6,046 nt of DNA from Promethearchaeota archaeon (GTDB lineage: Archaea > Asgardarchaeota > Lokiarchaeia > Sigyniarchaeales > SOKP01), in assembly GCA_016840695.1 (NCBI GenBank), contig JAEORV010000113.1, positions 1-6,046 of the forward strand, written 5' to 3'. Shown piece after piece: positions 6,029 to 6,046 of this stretch. Positions within the stretch are counted from its first letter, which is position 1. Every line of letters begins with the position of its first letter. The notes under the pieces are model-generated. The model was not told the origin of the DNA and ran no database searches. It saw nothing but the letters and a program-made list of their open reading frames with translations. The translations under genes and the position numbers were made by a program.

Positions 6029-6046
6029 AGCTCAATTTTTCAATAA

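Noticed and set aside
6009..6046. Tail of a gene entering from the right on the minus strand (12 open codons ending at TAG)
   Set aside because: Twelve codons are too few to support coding; the other two minus frames stop at once, so this may be chance.

Overview
The window is AT-rich and carries five protein-coding genes packed with gaps of 9 to about 80 bases. Every promoter candidate is an archaeal-looking TATA element 30-45 bases before a start codon. Shine-Dalgarno sequences are weak or absent, and each gene is followed by a short T-rich tract rather than a GC-rich hairpin terminator. Together with the gene content (a GPH permease, a membrane-anchored CxCR/double-ferredoxin protein, an SDR, an epoxide-hydrolase-like enzyme and a hydrolase fused to a large membrane domain) this suggests an archaeon, plausibly of the Asgard group (Lokiarchaeia-like). 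That placement is inference; no universal marker gene, rRNA or tRNA is present.

Layout. Bases 1-1496 (+) hold the 3' part of a gene cut by the left edge. Its first ~70 visible residues look like the end of an alpha/beta-hydrolase fold, followed by about ten membrane helices. It converges on a 310-residue membrane-anchored iron-sulfur protein (1531-2463, -). An 82-base divergent promoter region separates that gene from an SDR oxidoreductase (2546-3490, +), which is followed after 50 bases by an epoxide-hydrolase-type alpha/beta hydrolase (3541-4395, +). The hydrolase converges, with only 9 bases between stop codons, on a GPH-family (MelB-like) permease (4405-5841, -). The final 205 bases hold the permease promoter and an AT-rich inverted repeat but no gene I can support.

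How they may work together. The SDR and hydrolase are the only co-directional neighbours and are the best candidates for a functional pair: mycobacterial EphD fuses these same two domain types in one polypeptide. The permease could import a related small organic substrate, but it is transcribed toward the pair from its own promoter, so the link rests on proximity alone. The iron-sulfur protein, divergent from the SDR, could pass electrons at the membrane; its partner is not visible.

I see no CRISPR array, insertion sequence, integrase, attachment site, tRNA or riboswitch. The points most worth a second look are the hydrolase-membrane fusion, the Cys-rich anchored Fe-S protein, the EphD-like gene pair with an 18-base palindrome before the hydrolase, the loss of two of the three MelB cation-site aspartates in the permease, and a recurring AATATTTTT element just after stop codons.
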